NCBI GenBank assembly: GCA_028023455.1
Contig: JAQFVV010000036.1
Coordinates: 6,009,576-6,073,575, forward strand
Origin: Epiperipatus broadwayi
Lineage: Eukaryota > Onychophora > Udeonychophora > Euonychophora > Peripatidae
Length of the DNA stretch: 64,000 nt
Direction: 5' to 3'
The translations under genes and the position numbers were made by a program. The notes under the pieces are model-generated. The model was not told where the DNA came from and did not search any database. It saw nothing but the letters and a program-made list of their open reading frames with translations. Below, piece after piece: positions 47,691 to 59,729 of the stretch; the stretch's first letter is position 1; each line of letters opens with the position of its first letter.

Positions 47691-49874
47691 TTTATAAAAG
47701 AGATATTAATTTTTATGATCAATCATTTTTCAGAAAAATAGCATGTTGATTAATTGGTACCTATAATAAAACCAAAACATTTGTTTTCATATACTAACAA
47801 TAATGCAATCATGCAACATATGAATTCATATTTTATTTTAATGCACATATTTCAACTGTTCATATATTTAGACCTTAATATCAAGTTGGATTAAATTTGC
47901 AACTTTTATTTAATCAAATTTATTTTTATTCTTTATTATATTTTCAGACATTTCAAATTATTTGTTAGAAATATATGTTTATAGATAAAAATTATTCTTA
48001 AAAATATTACTTCAACTTTGCAAATATAAAAAAAAATATGAAAACAATTACTTTTTAAAAAAATTAGATTCGTTTTAATTCAATTTCTAAAGTCTGAATA
48101 CATTAAAGTTCAGTATTATTTAAAGCGACTGAAATTCTATTTACAATTCAAAACTCTACTTCTAATCACTAAAACATGACAAAGAAACTTATATTTAAAT
48201 TTATTGCATTTATATTTTAGTCAGTTACAAATTATAGTTGTATGTTATTAATATCTTGAATTGTCTTCTAAAATAAACATTTTCAAATAAAATCTGAATA
48301 TAAACACATTATTCTTCTAAAAAAATATTACAGAAAAATTTTGGAACAATATTCTTAAATATATATATATATACAAACTATGGAAAATATATGTTTGCAT
48401 TTTTGAAATCTTACAACAAGGAAGATCATTCTCAAAAGATTTTGAAAGTGCTCTCATGTAGAGGTTATAAAAAACTCTGAATCAGCAACCTTTCTTGCTT
48501 ATTGATGATTTATTTGTAATAAATTTCTCTGTATAATACTGACAGTTTGAAATTTTATAATTAATAAACCAATATTATTTTACTTTCAGCCATCAAAAAA
48601 TTGCAAAACAGCAAACAAATTCTAAAGATAGATGAAGAAAGTTAAAATTAAAATAAACCACTGCTCCCTCACATACTCCAGAAAACCCTCATAGTGGCCA
48701 CTAAAAAAGTTACAGTCATTGATAAAAATGTCAATTAAATAACTCTAAATACAAGTAATGTATTAAGATATAAAATTATTATTAGGGTTTTTTTAATTTT
48801 ATTTTACAAAAAATAAAAAAGTTGTTTTCTAACTTTATTATTAGAATTTTACCATCAAATGCAACAGAAATATTGCAAACTGAATCATTTTTCAACAAAA
48901 TGAAGAATGTTATTTTACTGATCATTACATTATTCATTTCAAATGTTAACGAGAAAGCCACTACCTGATGTATTTTGTTCACAACAGCATTACTTAGATC
49001 TAATGTTATTTGAAAAATAGTCATTTGTTTAGTCTGCTGTTATTCTGATTAAATGTTTATTTTTAAAAATAATAAATGCATATTTTAGTTTTATTTTTGT
49101 TCCTAGACATCACAAAATAGCAAAGTTGTGAATTCATTTTGCACACAATAGAACTAAGCTCTTCATATCGTTTTTGTCAAGATGAAAGGTAAGTTTTAAT
49201 TTAATTTAAAATATATTTTTAAATTTAAAACACATTTCTGTTTACTTCAGTGATATTTTTTATTAATAAAAACAAAATATATTTAAATTTAATGTGTATG
49301 AGGGCATTTTTTAAAAATTAACAAAACACATAAAAATTTGATGTTAACTGAAGAACCAGACATAAGTTGTTGTTTTTTTATTTCTTCATATAAATTAAAT
49401 CTTTTATAATTATTAAATTATTTACACATTAATCATTATTATTATTTAGTAATATTACAGCAATGGTTTATAATTTATTTTGGCCATGAATATGAGGGGG
49501 AAATCTCAAAAGTACTAGGCCTCGATTAATTTAATTTAATTGTTTTTGTTACTACTGACAGCTTCTTCTTCAGCATGTTAAAGCACTTATATATATTAAT
49601 CATTATAAAAACTATTTTGGATTTTTATATCTCATCAAACCGAAAGTTATATACATATAAATTAAAACTAACGTTACAAATTTCAATTTATTATGACCAT
49701 TTCCAAATTTATGATATTGAAGATTTGGTAATATTTTACAAGAATTTCAGTTTTATAAACTAAAAAAAGAATTTTTTTTATTTTTCAATGCATATTCATC
49801 AAAGACTATGATTTTTAAAACCAACAATATTTTTTATTAAACCACTAAACATCACATAATCATCATTTCTTACA
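47691..49874. other. No gene seen
   Basis: Very AT-rich. Short frames at 48782-49024 and 49575-49763 have no motif. Confidence 0.5.
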
Positions 49875-49990
49875 CTTGCTGAAGCTGAGTGGGCTACTAG
49901 TTAGGGATTTCATGCACAAACCTTCTTGCACCCATTGATTACTCTGGCTTGCACTGAGTGGCACTACTGTATGGAGAGTTTTGCCTGTTT
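49875..49990. repeat. Fragment of the 18.7-kb foldback MITE
   Basis: The right arm and part of the loop only: TAGGGATTTCATGCACAA, CCATTGATTACTCTGG, GGCACTACTGTATGGAGAG and TTTTGCCTG match 18875-18968. Confidence 0.8.
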
Positions 49991-50133
49991 TTATTATGTT
50001 TTATTAGCTTTTCATTTAAAATGCTTTTGAAAATGTGAATCATTAGAAATCAGAAGGTTATTTTATCTAGATAAACTTTCATTAAATTTTTATTTGATGA
50101 CACTTTTTATTTGAATTTTTACAATACTAAATA

Positions 50134-50494
50134 TATAAATAAGCATTTATTTTATATAGTGTATGTAAACAATTGTATTACAGTCAAATATCAGCCTTTC
50201 ATGCTAATTGTGCATATGCTTTGCGAGTGTTAATAATAAATGAATACTTTCTCACCAATACAAGATATCATGCTTTCTTTGCCAGTACTTCAGATTTGCT
50301 CATATATAAGCATTTGAGTCATAGGAATAAGAGGATTCTTTTTATTCCTGCATAAATACTATATCTTGTATTGGTGAGAAAGTATTCATTTATTATTAAC
50401 ACTCGCAAAAGCGTATGCACAATTAGCTTAAAAGGCTGATATTTGAATGTATACAATTGTAAACATACGCTATATAAAATAAATGCTTATTTAG
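50134..50494. mobile_element. Foldback element with about 134-bp near-perfect arms
   Basis: The left arm (50134-50268) is inverted at 50361-50494. Shared strings include AAATAAGCATTTATTTTATA, AATGAATACTTTCTCACCAA and ATACAAGATAT. The loop (50269-50360) has its own small hairpin, AGGAATAAG/TTTATTCCT. There is no coding capacity. Confidence 0.88.
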
Positions 50495-50602
50495 ATGTGA
50501 TTAAGTTTCAGTTGGAATGATATTTAATAAATTCTATACAATTTCACCCACGTCATTCATTCAGACATCGTATATAGTAATTTAAAGTGACCATTCCATC
50601 CT

Positions 50603-50787
50603 CATGCTTTACTTGCCAGTATTTCAGATTTGCTCATATATAAGCATTTGAGTCATAGGAATAAGAGATTCCTTTTATTCCTGCATAAATACTATATCTT
50701 GTATTGGTGAGAAAGTATTCATTTATTATTAACACTCGCAAAGCGTATGCAGAATTAGAGTGAAAGGCTGATATTTGACTGTAATAG
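50603..50787. repeat. Partial direct copy of the 50.1-kb foldback (loop and right arm)
   Basis: CATGCTTTACTTGCCAGTA through AGGCTGATATTTGACTGTAA repeats 50269-50450 in direct orientation. Only the loop and right arm are present. About 110 bp separate it from the full copy. Confidence 0.88.
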
Positions 50788-51363
50788 TAAATATAGTTTT
50801 AGTTTGTAGTTTACCATTGGTTACTTTTTACCATTAGTTCTATTGACAGCCTCATGCATAGTGTTGCTTTTTTGTATAGATAGTGTATTAATTTTACTTT
50901 TTAAGCTGTAAATATAGTATTTCTTAAGTATAAATATTTTAGTGTCAAAATTTAATCACAAAAAATCTACCGCAGTAACCTCTCATATGATATAAAAATT
51001 ACCATTGAGTTTTTAAAACATTTGTGCATTATCATATAAGCTTTTTTGATTATAAAAGAACTTTATTTTATGAGTTTTAGTCTATAAAACTTTCTAGTTG
51101 TGTATCTGCAGAATTATTTTGCAATTATTCTTATTGTGATTGATATATGATTTATTTTAAATGCAAACATTATATTACTTTTGTGGTGCATTAATCTATG
51201 ACCCATCTTACAATCTGCATTTGTACAGGTTTACATAATATGAATATCCCTTACATTATGACTACTAGCTATAACATAATCTATTAAATGCTATTGTTTT
51301 GAGCAGGAATTTATCCATGTTTATAATGACTTTTTTCTGCCTAACAAATACTAAATATATTTA
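50788..51363. other. No gene seen
   Basis: AT-rich spacer. Confidence 0.5.
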
Positions 51364-51915
51364 ATAACTGAAATATAGGCCTACTATATACTTGCATCAA
51401 TATATGTAATATATGGGGTATATGAGCACAGACATCTTATATATTACATACATTGATGCAGGTATGTAGTAGGCCTGTATTTTCAGTTATTACATAGTAG
51501 AAATATCTGCCAATCTCTCAATATGTATTAAATGGATTAGGTCCTATGCATAAGGGGTCAGATTGACTTTACATCAACATGGATGTAATGAGAATCTCGG
51601 CCTCAAGATGGCTTTTGAGTGTTCCATCATCATATTTTCAATTAGATGGATGGTTGAAGAGTTGGAGTGTGGAGTGGATTGAAGCCTATCCATTAAAGTA
51701 TGAAGATTGGCTATCTTAATATATATATATATATCTGAGCACTTATTGCGTGTATATATATATGTAGAGATGATAATCTGGACCAACTGATGAATGCTGT
51801 TTTAGCATGATATATGTATATTGGTGATTATGGGTCTTTTCAACATATATGTGTTCAAGTTTATCAGTGTTATAAGATAAAGTGGAGAGTGGTGAATCAT
51901 GCGAAAGTCTACGCT
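51364..51915 (+). repeat. SINE-B copy with an inverted 5' end
   Basis: The body from TCTGCCAATCTC to the tRNA-like module (about 51840-51910) is on the plus strand. Upstream, 51364-51490 is a local palindrome: ATAACTGAAATATAGGCCTAC pairs with GTAGGCCTGTATTTTCAGTTA (each trimmed to 20 here). The start of the repeat is thus duplicated in inverted orientation, as in the large palindrome at 55.6 kb. Confidence 0.75.
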
Positions 51916-52079
51916 CATATACTTTATAAATATATTTAAATAATTTGATTTTTTTTTCACTGAGTTAAATTTTTTAAAATTGTATTTAAATATGTATATA
52001 AATATATTTACATCTAATTTATTTTGCTAACAATAAAAGCAATTTAGTGCAATAAATTATTGTTCATATTATCTGCACT

Positions 52080-52200
52080 TTCAAGCTCCCTACAGTATCC
52101 ACTCTATCCAAGATAACCGATACACATGACCACATATATGTGAAAAAGATAAATGATCGCCAATACATGTATTTCATGCTGAAACATCACTCATCAGTTG
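52080..52200 (-). repeat. SINE-B fragment
   Basis: An inverted tRNA-like remnant (ATCCACTCTATCC...GATACACATGACCACATAT), then GATAAATGATCGCCAATACA and CATCACTCATCAGTTG. Confidence 0.65.
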
Positions 52201-53734
52201 TATTTCTAAAGGTAATCTATTTCAAAATCTCACATTTTAAAATACATCAAAACATAAAATATTATTATTCACCAAAAAATTTTTATCATGACAATTGTTA
52301 CAAATATATGGCAAAAAAATGTTTTCAACTTTAAAAAAAAAGTCTAAATAATTCTAAATCATCTTTAGTTCAGAATTTCAAATATATATATATATTACTT
52401 AAATTTGTCGCACATCTGTTTTAACGTCATTAGATACATTTTAAAACTGGTTAATAGATACTTTTTTACCCTCAAATATATAGTCGATTTCATTAATGGA
52501 CCTATAGACAAATATATAGCTTCAGAATTTATCTATTTATTTTCAACAAGTAAAATTAAAACTATTATACATAAACCACAATAAAATTAAATTGAATGTA
52601 TGCGTTTTATATGGTAATAGATTACTTAATAAGCAAATAAATTATGCGTACTAAATTATTAATAAATTGTTTTAAAAATTAACAATCCTTGCATGTCTTG
52701 ATATTTGTTTGTTTTTCGATCTTCATATATTTTATCTTGGTTTTGTATTAAATATTTATAAGCTAAAGGTGTTTTCTGTTTATTTACTAATAACCTAATA
52801 CATCAAATTTTATATTCATTTTAGTGATATAAAAAAATCAATGCGTAAAAAAAGAATTTATTTCAATAATTTAAGTTAAGAATTTAATATGAAATTATAT
52901 ATAATACGCATGTGTGTATATATGTAGTGGGGTTTAGCAATCACAAATCTTTTTTTTTACTTGTCCATCTTCGTTTAGAAATTTTATTTCGTTTTTCCAT
53001 TTAATTAATTAGTTTTCTACCCTAATTTTAAAATATATTAAGGTAATTTGCTTCATTTTTTAACCTCTGCTGTGATCAAGTGCATAACGGCTTCAATTAA
53101 CATTTTTCCCTCTTTAAAATTACAGACAGCATCTGTTTTACTTTTAAATTTGCATTCTCTTCCATGCACACATATGTATATTTATTCATACTTAACAATT
53201 TTCATTCTATTCCATATTTTTGAAACATATAAGTAGAGATATTTGGAAAATGTAAATAACATCAAAAATGAATTTCACGTTGAGTTAGCACTTTTCATTT
53301 AAACCAGGTCATAATGTCTTGCACATATTTCCATCATTTATTCAATACTTATCGACATCATGCATTGAACATTCTTGTACTATGACATTTATCGATTAAA
53401 TGATAGCAGTGCATATATATAATACTTATGATATAATTCCTTACATTACATATAAGAAATGGGTGTGTATTTATATGTATGAAGAAGAGTTTTTAAAGTT
53501 TAAAATGATAATTGTATTAATCTAGCATTGCGTAAGGAAGATAATATATTTGTTGATTATCTATTAAGATCTTCAATGATTTAGTTTGCATTTCTTGTTT
53601 ACATTAATCTGAATTTTAATATAATTAATGTTTTTGTGGCTTATATGCTTTTTTATTGAGACTTCGTTTATTTTACAAGCAGCATTGCTGAAGTAATTTA
53701 CCAATAAGAAATATATATGTAATTTTTTTAATAA
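52201..53734. other. No gene seen
   Basis: AT-rich sequence with no recognised element. Confidence 0.5.
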
Positions 53735-54338
53735 CCCATTATATAAATAAGATTAAAACCACAACCTAGATGCATTTAAGCGCTGCAAGCAATCAGACCT
53801 GTTCTACGGACTGAATGAAAATAATAGCAAACTTGCCCAAGCTACTACTAATCAGAAGGAGACCTTCTATAATCAGTCATTCACATTGTTATATATGAGC
53901 TAGTAGCTGGACATTATAGCCATAAGAATTGAGATACAATGTATAGTAATGTTTCTTACGTCCAACTGAAATTAAATCTCTACCATCAGCTAGTCATATA
54001 GTACTTTTAGTGGGTTAATATAAATGTAAATTATTTAATAAATGGATACTCCGTTTTATATATGAAATTAAAAACACAGCAAAGGTATATTACAGTGCAG
54101 GGATCTATCAGTCTAGTTTTTTAGGCTGAAAGAAAATAATAGCAACTGTATCCAAGCTAATGCTGACCAAACGATGACTCCTTTTGATCAGTCTTTCGCA
54201 CTATATTTGATGTATATTAATGTGCTGTAACCAAATAGATTGATTCTGCTATTGTTTGCTTACAACTGCAGAATCGGTCTGATTGGTTGATGCATTTAGA
54301 TACCTTGGCTGTGGTTTTAACTTCCTTTACATAATGGT
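53735..54338. mobile_element. 600-bp foldback/MITE with internal direct repeats
   Basis: The left end (about 53735-53805: CCATTATATAAA...TTAAAACCACA...TGCATTTA...CAATCAGACC) is inverted at the right end (about 54243-54338). Inside, about 53811-53890 repeats in direct orientation at about 54126-54205 (CTGAA-GAAAATAATAGCAA, CCAAGCTA, ATCAGTC). There is no coding capacity and no target duplication was identified. Confidence 0.75.
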
Positions 54339-54774
54339 GTTCCCATTTCTTAAATAATTTACATCCATATTAATCCGTTGAAAATAATAAATTATAATAT
54401 AAGTTAGCTCAACGTTTTTGCTTTTCACAATATTTACTGTTAGTAATGCTATTTTTACTATAAATTTTTATTAGAAATTATTATCAATATATAACATTAT
54501 CATCATGTTTGTATTATACCATCTTTTTAATGAGATTTTCATATATTCTTTTAAGCAGATTTTAATCGAGCAAGCAATTAATTAAAAGCAAAATGTCATT
54601 TAATAATAGCATTATTTGTCTGATCCACTATAAATAAAAAATAAAAATCACTTTTAGTTTATTCACTAGTTTTTAATTGTGATAGATCAAAGAATAATAC
54701 TATATATCTAATACTAAATGATGTAATTTCAGTTTGCTAATTCCACTTTTAATTGGTTGCTTATTTAAATACGT
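54339..54774. other. No gene seen
   Basis: AT-rich spacer. Confidence 0.5.
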
Positions 54775-55060
54775 CATTGTGAGTTGGAATAGTTTGAAGC
54801 CTGTCCATTAAAGTATAAAGATTGGCTATCTTAATATAAAGCTGAGCACTGATTATACATATGTGTGAGGATAGTAATCTAGACCAACTGATGATTGCTG
54901 GTTTAGCATGAAATAAGTATATTGGTGATTATTTATCTTTTCAACATGTGTGTGATCAGGTGGGTCAGCAATATGAGATGGCACTGAGAGTAGTGGGTCG
55001 TGTGAAAGTCTGAGTTCGAATCCCGCATATATTACATATATAAATACAGGTTTAAGCCTG
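54775..55060 (+). repeat. SINE-B copy with best-preserved tRNA-like module
   Basis: GAAGCCTGTCCATTAAAGTAT, CTGAGCACTGATTA, CCAACTGATGATTGCTGG (first string trimmed), then the tRNA-like module. This module (about 54955-55025) ends in a perfect box B, GAGTTCGAATCCCGC. A convincing box A is lacking: GGTGGGTCAGCA is the best candidate. The module is followed by a TA-rich stretch and ACAGGTTTAAGCCTGT. Unlike a normal SINE, the tRNA-like part lies at the end of the copy and not at its start. Confidence 0.78.
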
Positions 55061-55556
55061 TACAATGTAGAAATCTATTTAAAAGAATATCCTGAAAGTC
55101 TCTTTCAAACCTTTTACTATTTATATGTATACGTCTATGAAAATCTTCTAGTGATATATATAAATAAAACAGTTTTTTTTTGTAAATAGCTCACTGCAGA
55201 CAAACGTGTTTTTAAGATCATCTCATAGAGAAACCATGAAAGAAGTGTTACCACATTTGTCAATAGCTGAATGGTGATAATTTGAGCAGTTTTCTCCACT
55301 ATTATATTCTCTACATAATAATTTTTGAATACCCAATTATTGACCAATATTGAATAATTAACTGCACTATGAGCCACTTGCCTGAAAGGAAAAATTTAAG
55401 CCTCAAGTATATATGTATGCTTGCTTACGAGTGAGAGCATTTAAGATTAGCCCTATGTGAAAATAAGATACAAGACTAACAATAGCAATTTTAGAAACCC
55501 TTTGTATCAAAGCACTAAGCTTTTATTATGACTAACCATATATCAGAATAGACTTT
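55061..55556. other. No gene seen
   Basis: AT-rich spacer. Confidence 0.5.
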
Positions 55557-56466
55557 AATCTTATTTACATTGACCGGTACTGTGGTATTAGAGTTGCGAC
55601 ATTAAGAATTATAATCGTTTAATCATTAAATTAATTAGGTTATTAAATCAAAATCATATTTTAAAATAATTTAACAAAAAAAAAAAAATACGAAAAGCAT
55701 TAATGTGAAGAATAGTTAAAGTGCGTGTTTAAGTCAAATTGAGTGTGTGTTTGCGCGCGCATATTGTGCCTATTTTATTTTAATACATTGTTCAGGCTTA
55801 CACCTGCATTTATATATGTAATATATGCAGGATTCGAACTCAGACTTTCACACGACCCACAACTCTCAGTGCCATCTTATATTGCTGACTCACCTGATCA
55901 CACACATGTTGAAAAGATAAATAATCACCAATATACGTATTTCGTGCTAAACCAGCACTCATCAGTTGGCTCAGATTACCATCTCCATACATATATACAA
56001 TTAGTACTCAACTTTATATTAAGATAACCAATCTTCATACTTTAATGAGTGCTGGTTTAGCACGAAATACGTATATTGGTAATTATTTATCTTTTCAACA
56101 TGTGTGTGATCAGGTGAGTCAGCAATATGAGATGGCACTGAGAGTTGTAGGTCGTGTGAAAGTCTGAGTTCGAATCCCGCATATATTACATATATAAATG
56201 CCGGTGTAAGCTTGTACAATGTATTAAAATAGATTATGCAGAATATGCACGTGCAAACACACACTCAATTTGATTTAAACACGCATTTTAACTATTCTTC
56301 ACATTAATGCTTTTTGTATTTTTTTTTTGTTAAATTGGTTTTTTAAATGTAGATTTTAAAATATGTTTTTGATTTAATAACCTAATTAATTTAATGATTA
56401 AACGATTATAATTCTTTATGTCGCAGCTCTAATACCACAGTACTCATTGACCAAATCTTATTTGCT
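55557..56466. mobile_element. 0.9-kb palindrome carrying two head-on tRNA-like modules
   Basis: The left arm (about 55557-55962) and right arm (56045-56466) are inverted copies at roughly 90% identity by eye, around an 82-bp spacer (55963-56044). The inner arm halves are SINE-B: a tRNA-like module with GATTCGAACTC on the left, its inverse GAGTTCGAATCCCGC on the right, and the AATACGTATATTGG segment next to the spacer. The outer halves (for example TGTGGTATTAGAG, AATTATAATCGTTTAATCAT) are unrelated to SINE-B. The palindrome is therefore a larger unit, not just two SINEs that landed head on. Confidence 0.9.
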
Positions 56467-57054
56467 TTATTTTAAAATATAAAAAACAACTTATCTCATA
56501 TATTTATAAATCCTTGAGTATTTGTGAGTAAAAAAAGAGTTAGTTATTTTTTAGATAAACTTAAGAAAGAAATAGTGCCAAAAGACAACTCTATCTGAAT
56601 CAATATTCTTCAGTTGGCCCATTTCACTGTCATTGATATCTTCATGATTTGGTTTTATTTATCAATATCATATTATTACAATTTGATTTACAAGTATCAC
56701 ACTGTTTTTGTTCCCATTTTTTATTATCCATTTGAACGTGGAAAATTTGACGCTTGTAGATTAAATAGTAGAAATTTGATATTTATAAGTACAATTAATT
56801 AATGAAGATATACAAATGTTTGTGGCTATCTTGAATAGCAATATAATGTAAACTGTCTACAGCAAAGAAATTATTTTTTTAATTTTATATAGGTATTTTT
56901 AATTTTGTAGTTAATCTAGTGTATTTTGTTTAATATATATATATAATCATTTGATGTTATGAATCATTTTAGTATTATCTAACATATTATTTAATTTTTT
57001 GTGTGGTTATAGCAATAAATGGTGATGAACTCTAGAAATTAATATTGTTATTTA
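56467..57054. other. No gene seen
   Basis: AT-rich spacer. Confidence 0.5.
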
Positions 57055-57822
57055 GTACAGGATGATCTCAATCCAATTTCTCCTATTTATTACCATGTTT
57101 CTTCATATCACACACAAAAAAACCTTGCTAACTACATCCATCTACCTTACACTGATCACTTTCTTGAAATTAAATGTGAAACTTCTACTGTCCATCCACC
57201 TTCATTTTCTCTAGCAATATAAGCTTTATTTCAGTCATAATTCTTTTTATGACATCATTCATACCTATTTGTATTCTCGCTCAAATATTTTGCTTCTGAT
57301 GCCTTTTGTTACTCCTATCATATATTTCTTCTTACTTCATTGAATTGACTGAAATCTATATGTTGTTCTTTGGTTAAATATCCAAGTCTCAGATTCCTAA
57401 GTATGAATTGATAAAACATGTTTATTAAAAATCTTTGGTTTCATATGCATAAACATAAATTTGTGTAATATTGTTTTTCTAGCAAAATTACTCTACCCAA
57501 ATTTGAATGTATGATTAATTTTATTTATTATGTTTACATCTATATTATTAAACTAACTAAGGCATTTGCTGTTATTTATTTCTTCTACTTCTGACTATCA
57601 GTCTTAATTTTTTTGCTTCTGAGAAAAATCATTGAAAATTTATTTACTCTTTTTTAGTATTTATCCATAATTATGCAACATTTCTTAAATTCATGAAGCA
57701 TTATTTGCAAAAACAGATGCATTATTAGAAAATCTAGATGAATTATATAATCATCACATATTTTTACTCTCTTAGTTTGTCATTTTAATCTACAAAGTAC
57801 TTATTGTACAACTATCCTAAAA

Positions 57823-58449
57823 GTAACCTTAATATCATCTATATTCTTTATTACTTTATACAATGCTTTCTTACAATCTCAATCCACTATGACAGTTTCA
57901 ATTGTCCCAACAATCTTCTTCAGAACTTCTACTTATATTTACAAATCTAATATAAGTAGTGTTATTCTTATTCTTCTCCTTTCTTTGCATTTTTTCATAT
58001 ATTTATACACATTGCTTACAATAACTCCCCTCATATATGCTTTCATGCAAAAAAAATGGTCCTAGAGTCCTCATGACTTTTTCAATTTTTTTTTTAAAGG
58101 TAGATGGGGTTAAGAATGCTCTAATGGAGACTGCAGAAAGAAGATAAAAAATTTGAAGGTTCATTATTTTAAAAGGTAGAGGATGTTAAGAATGCTCTGA
58201 TGAAGACTGCAGGACCATCAAAACTAGCAGGAAAATGAAGAAATTACATTAAAAATGTTTGTATTAAAATATATATGAGAGGAGTATTGTAAGCAATATA
58301 TAAGAAGTAGTTCTAAAGAAGATTGATGGGACAATCAAAACTGTCATAGTGTAGTGTAGATTGTAAAATGCATTGTATAATGTAATAAAGAATATGGATA
58401 ATATTAATATTACATGGATTTGGCAATGTAATAAGAAAAATAAGGTTAC
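57823..58449. mobile_element. Foldback element inserted in RTE-B (TIR starting GTAACCTT)
   Basis: The left end GTAACCTT (57823-57830) pairs with AAGGTTAC (58442-58449). The arms match over about 125 bp: TATTCTTTATTAC, ACTATGACAGTTT, AATTGTCCCA/TGGGACAAT. RTE sequence homologous to one continuous part of RTE-A lies on both sides, with TAAAA repeated at the junctions. The loop carries an internal duplication (GTTAAGAATGCTCT, twice, 58103-58210). Confidence 0.82.
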
Positions 58450-59242
58450 TGTAAAAGTATTGAGATATAGAATCATTCTGTTGTGTACTGTTCTCATTAT
58501 TGATTTACTTAGTAGCACCAATTAATATAATCTCATCTATTGCATTTTGATAAATACTTTTCAGAATATAACAATATCCTGGATCTATATCTTAATGACT
58601 TAAAGCTTTAATAACTGTGAAAATGCTGCTAATATCAAATGTCTTTCAATAATCTATAAATCCAAAGCATAATGGCAATTCATATTTATTGTTTCTTTCT
58701 CTAACTTGTCTCATTACCTAAATGTGATCCATTGTGCTAAAACCATGTTCAAATCTAATTTGGTTTTGGAGTTTACTTTCCCAATATTTCTGGTATATGA
58801 GTTGTAATTGTCTTCATAATGATTTTGGGTACAACTTATAGAAAACTGATGTCTTCAATTTCTAATATCTTTATCACTTTTCTTAATGATCAATGTTCCT
58901 ACTGCATTCTTCCAATCTTCCTATCATCTGATACATGTTTATTAGTTAGACATTTGACATAAAATTTTTACAACAATTTTTCTATTTCTTAATCTTCTTC
59001 TTTCAAATTATTGGTAATACTTCCATTATTTTCTGCAGTTTTTTTCCTTTTCATAGATTTAATTATATAACTTCTTTTAATTTAAATGTTTTAATTATTC
59101 TGAATGTGTAATAAGTACAGATGATTACTTAGTTTTCTTAATCTTTAGTGATATATACTTTCTTATAAAAACTATTGCACCCATTTTATGATGGTAGCTC
59201 TCTTTTTAATAATAGTTTCATTTTTATTCTTATTGCTAAACC

Positions 59243-59729
59243 TATTATTATAAGGCATTGAATACTTTGAAATTATTAAATGGGAAGTCAAACTCTGATA
59301 ATGTGCTATTTCTTAAATATAAATTTCCATGCACTCACTCAACAGTAAGAGTTTAAAAAACTTAAGTGAATCACTTAAGTTTAGAGCATATTTGTATATA
59401 TACCAACTATTCCTGGCCATGCTTAGATCAGAGCTTGAGTATTGTGTGCTTGATGTTATAATCAAATATTGAAACAAAATGAGACACTGTCTTTCTCCTC
59501 CATTAGGTTAACTAGATTTGTACAATTCAATATTTGATTATAATATCAGGCACACAATAGACTTAAGCCCTAAATTTAAGCATGGTCAGTAAGAGTTGGT
59601 GTATATATAGAAATATACTCTAAATGATTCACTTAAGTTTTTTAAATTCTTACTGGTGGGTGAGTGCATGGAGATTTATAATATTTAAGAAATAGTGCAT
59701 TATCAGAGATTGACTTTCGATTTAATAAG
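59243..59729. mobile_element. Foldback element inserted in RTE-B, 16-bp flanking direct repeat
   Basis: Arms of roughly 190 bp (about 59276-59475 and 59530-59729) match inverted: TCTGATAATG, CATGCACTCAC, CTTAAGTGAATCA, TAAGCATGG, CAATATTTGATTATAAT. TTCTTATTGCTAAACC occurs at 59227-59242 and 59730-59745, and RTE homology continues beyond both. The loop spans about 59476-59529. There is no coding capacity. Confidence 0.85.

Noticed and set aside
54955-55030. Functional tRNA gene
   Set aside because: Box B is perfect, but no acceptor stem or standard D arm can be formed, and the same module recurs in many SINE-B copies.
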